Assembly (NCBI GenBank): GCA_003553525.1
Contig: PWEO01000020.1
Coordinates: 1-60,587 of the forward strand
Length of the DNA stretch: 60,587 nt
Source of the DNA: Clostridiaceae bacterium
GTDB lineage: Bacteria > Bacillota > Clostridia > Peptostreptococcales > T1SED10-28
Direction of reading: 5' to 3'
Shown: in pieces, positions 59,104-60,587 of the stretch
Position numbering within the stretch: position 1 is the stretch's first letter
Layout of the letters: each line of letters starts with the position of its first letter
Translations under genes and position numbers: made by a program
The notes under the pieces: model-generated
Databases searched by the model: none
The model's input: only the letters and a program-made list of their open reading frames with translations
What the model was told of the DNA's origin: nothing

Positions 59104-60057
59104 TTACATGGATTCCAGTCTTTTGATCCGGTCCGTAATAGGAGGGTGGGTGGAAAACAGACTGCTTTGTTGATTTCGCCGCTGTTTTCTTGAGATCTCG
59201 GAATCCTTTTTTAAGGGTTTTGCAATATATAGATTTTCCGTTGCTTCATTGGCGGAGCGAAACACTTCTGTGTCTCCGGAAATTTTCCGAAGGGCTCCGG
59301 CCAGCGCCCTGGGGTTTCTCGTAAGAATGGCTCCGTTGGCATCGGCAAGATACTCTCTTTTTCTGGAAATTGCAAAGTTTAAAATTTGGGCAAACAATGG
59401 TGCTAAGATAATAACCACAATAGAGCCTAACATGATAATGGCCTGGGAGTTGTTATTTCCCCTTCCTCGACTTTGCCTTCTTCCCCCTCTCATGGAGGAC
59501 CAAAAAAGTTGCCTTCGAAGAAAACCCGCCAGCAGGGATACGATCCCCACCAGCATAATGGCGGTGGTGGATATTAAAATATCATAGTTAACCACATGGC
59601 TGATTTCATGGGCGATTACCCCTTCCAGCTCTTCTCTGTCCAGTTTATTGATAATACCTCGGGTCAAGGCAATGGCTGATTTCTCAGGTTTTCTTCCCGT
59701 GGCAAAGGCATTTAACGAATCGTCTTCAATAATATATACTTTTGGCGGCTTACTCATGCCCGCTGCAAGGCTTACGGACTCCACAAGATTATAGATATAG
59801 TTCGTATCATCCCGGGGAAGTTCCCTGGCATTATTCATTCGTAAAATCAGTTCATCGCCTTTGGTAAATAAGATAACTAACTGTACCGCAAGAATCGTTC
59901 CCGCAATCATCAATCCAAAAGTACCACTTCCCAGGAGGTACCCTGCAGCATAGCCGACCATAAAAACAAAGGCGGAAAAAATAAACAGTAACAACCAGGT
60001 TTTCCGTTTGTTGGAGTCCACCGCATCAAACATATCCAGTTTTTGATTAATATCCAT
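59104..60057 (-). CDS. htpX: M48 zinc metalloprotease HtpX
   Basis: GVIAHEISHVVNYDI (HExxH), EYLADANGA, STHPPITDRI; likely start 60057. Confidence 0.95.
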   Translation of the reverse strand: MDINQKLDMFDAVDSNKRKTWLLLFIFSAFVFMVGYAAGYLLGSGTFGLMIAGTILAVQLVILFTKGDELILRMNNARELPRDDTNYIYNLVESVSLAAGMSKPPKVYIIEDDSLNAFATGRKPEKSAIALTRGIINKLDREELEGVIAHEISHVVNYDILISTTAIMLVGIVSLLAGFLRRQLFWSSMRGGRRQSRGRGNNNSQAIIMLGSIVVIILAPLFAQILNFAISRKREYLADANGAILTRNPRALAGALRKISGDTEVFRSANEATENLYIAKPLKKDSEISRKQRRNQQSSLFSTHPPITDRIKRLESM

Positions 60058-60095
60058 TGTTTTTTCTCCTTTGATTAAATATTCCATCCAATCTG

Positions 60096-60587
60096 CTAAT
60101 CGAACTCTACCTTGGGAGCTTTTCGTACTTCTTCATTTTCCACTTCAAAGAGTTCCATGGGTTTAAAACCGAACATGGAGGCAATAAGATTTGCCGGAAA
60201 TTTTTCGATTTCCGTATTGTAACGGGTAACACTGTCGGAATAGTACTGCCGAACCGAGGCCAGTTTGTCTTCCATTCCTTTAAGCTTTTCCTGTAAATCT
60301 AAAAAATTGGTGTTGGCTTTCAGGTCCGGATAACTTTCTCGTAGGGCAAACAGGGATTTTAACGTGGATTGTAGATGATTTTCTGCTTTTGCAGCCTCTT
60401 TCACATTATCTTCGCTTTGGGCCGCCATCAGTTGATTTCTTGCCTGAATTACCCGCTCTAAGGTTTGGGATTCATGCTTTGCGTAACCCTTCACCGTATT
60501 GACCAGATTCGGGATGAGGTCGTTTCGTTGCTGTAGTCGGACATCAATCTGGGACCAGGCGTTCTTCCCTCGATTTCTTAAGGTAAC
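60096..60587 (-). CDS. lemA: LemA family protein (5' end beyond window)
   Basis: Frame open to window edge: VTLRNRGKNAWSQIDVRLQQRNDLIPNLVNTVKGYAKHESQTLERVIQARN; track ORF 60096..60494 is an internal start. Confidence 0.93.
   Translation of the reverse strand, partial: VTLRNRGKNAWSQIDVRLQQRNDLIPNLVNTVKGYAKHESQTLERVIQARNQLMAAQSEDNVKEAAKAENHLQSTLKSLFALRESYPDLKANTNFLDLQEKLKGMEDKLASVRQYYSDSVTRYNTEIEKFPANLIASMFGFKPMELFEVENEEVRKAPKVEFD

Noticed and set aside
1-60587. CRISPR array, IS element, prophage or BGC
   Set aside because: No regularly spaced repeats, transposase/integrase or biosynthetic core genes found in any frame of the ORF track

Overview
The window is a gene-dense chromosomal segment, most likely from a low-GC, Na+-dependent Clostridia-type Firmicute (taxonomy inferred from gene content). 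I found no phage, transposon, CRISPR array, rRNA or tRNA gene. About 55 CDSs can be supported. They include mnmH, prolyl oligopeptidase, ogt, class II photolyase, an atypical thyX, a MacB-like ABC exporter co-encoded with a B12-binding sensor, a NapH/ferredoxin/FNR fusion, mgsA, parE/parC, ftsZ, hcp, nfo, BCCT, NSS and NhaC transporters, folC, glnS, MATE, a Tag-HDG DNA glycosylase fusion, and htpX/lemA. Two riboswitches are readable directly on the minus strand. The first is a cobalamin (B12) riboswitch followed by a terminator, preceding a protein with three DUF4430 (transcobalamin-C-like) repeats and an ECF-type S component; I predict a corrinoid capture and uptake system. The second is a c-di-GMP-I (GEMM-I) riboswitch in the leader of a TPR-GAF-GGDEF diguanylate cyclase, followed by a two-codon ORF (ATG GTT TAA) with its own Shine-Dalgarno. 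Other notable items are the Tag-HDG bifunctional glycosylase, a consensus promoter plus GC-rich palindrome in front of the NapH-FNR fusion, a CRP/FNR-like site near -41.5 of hcp, and a DUF3343 protein that appears to lack the usual Cys. All calls come from reading the sequence; no database searches were run.
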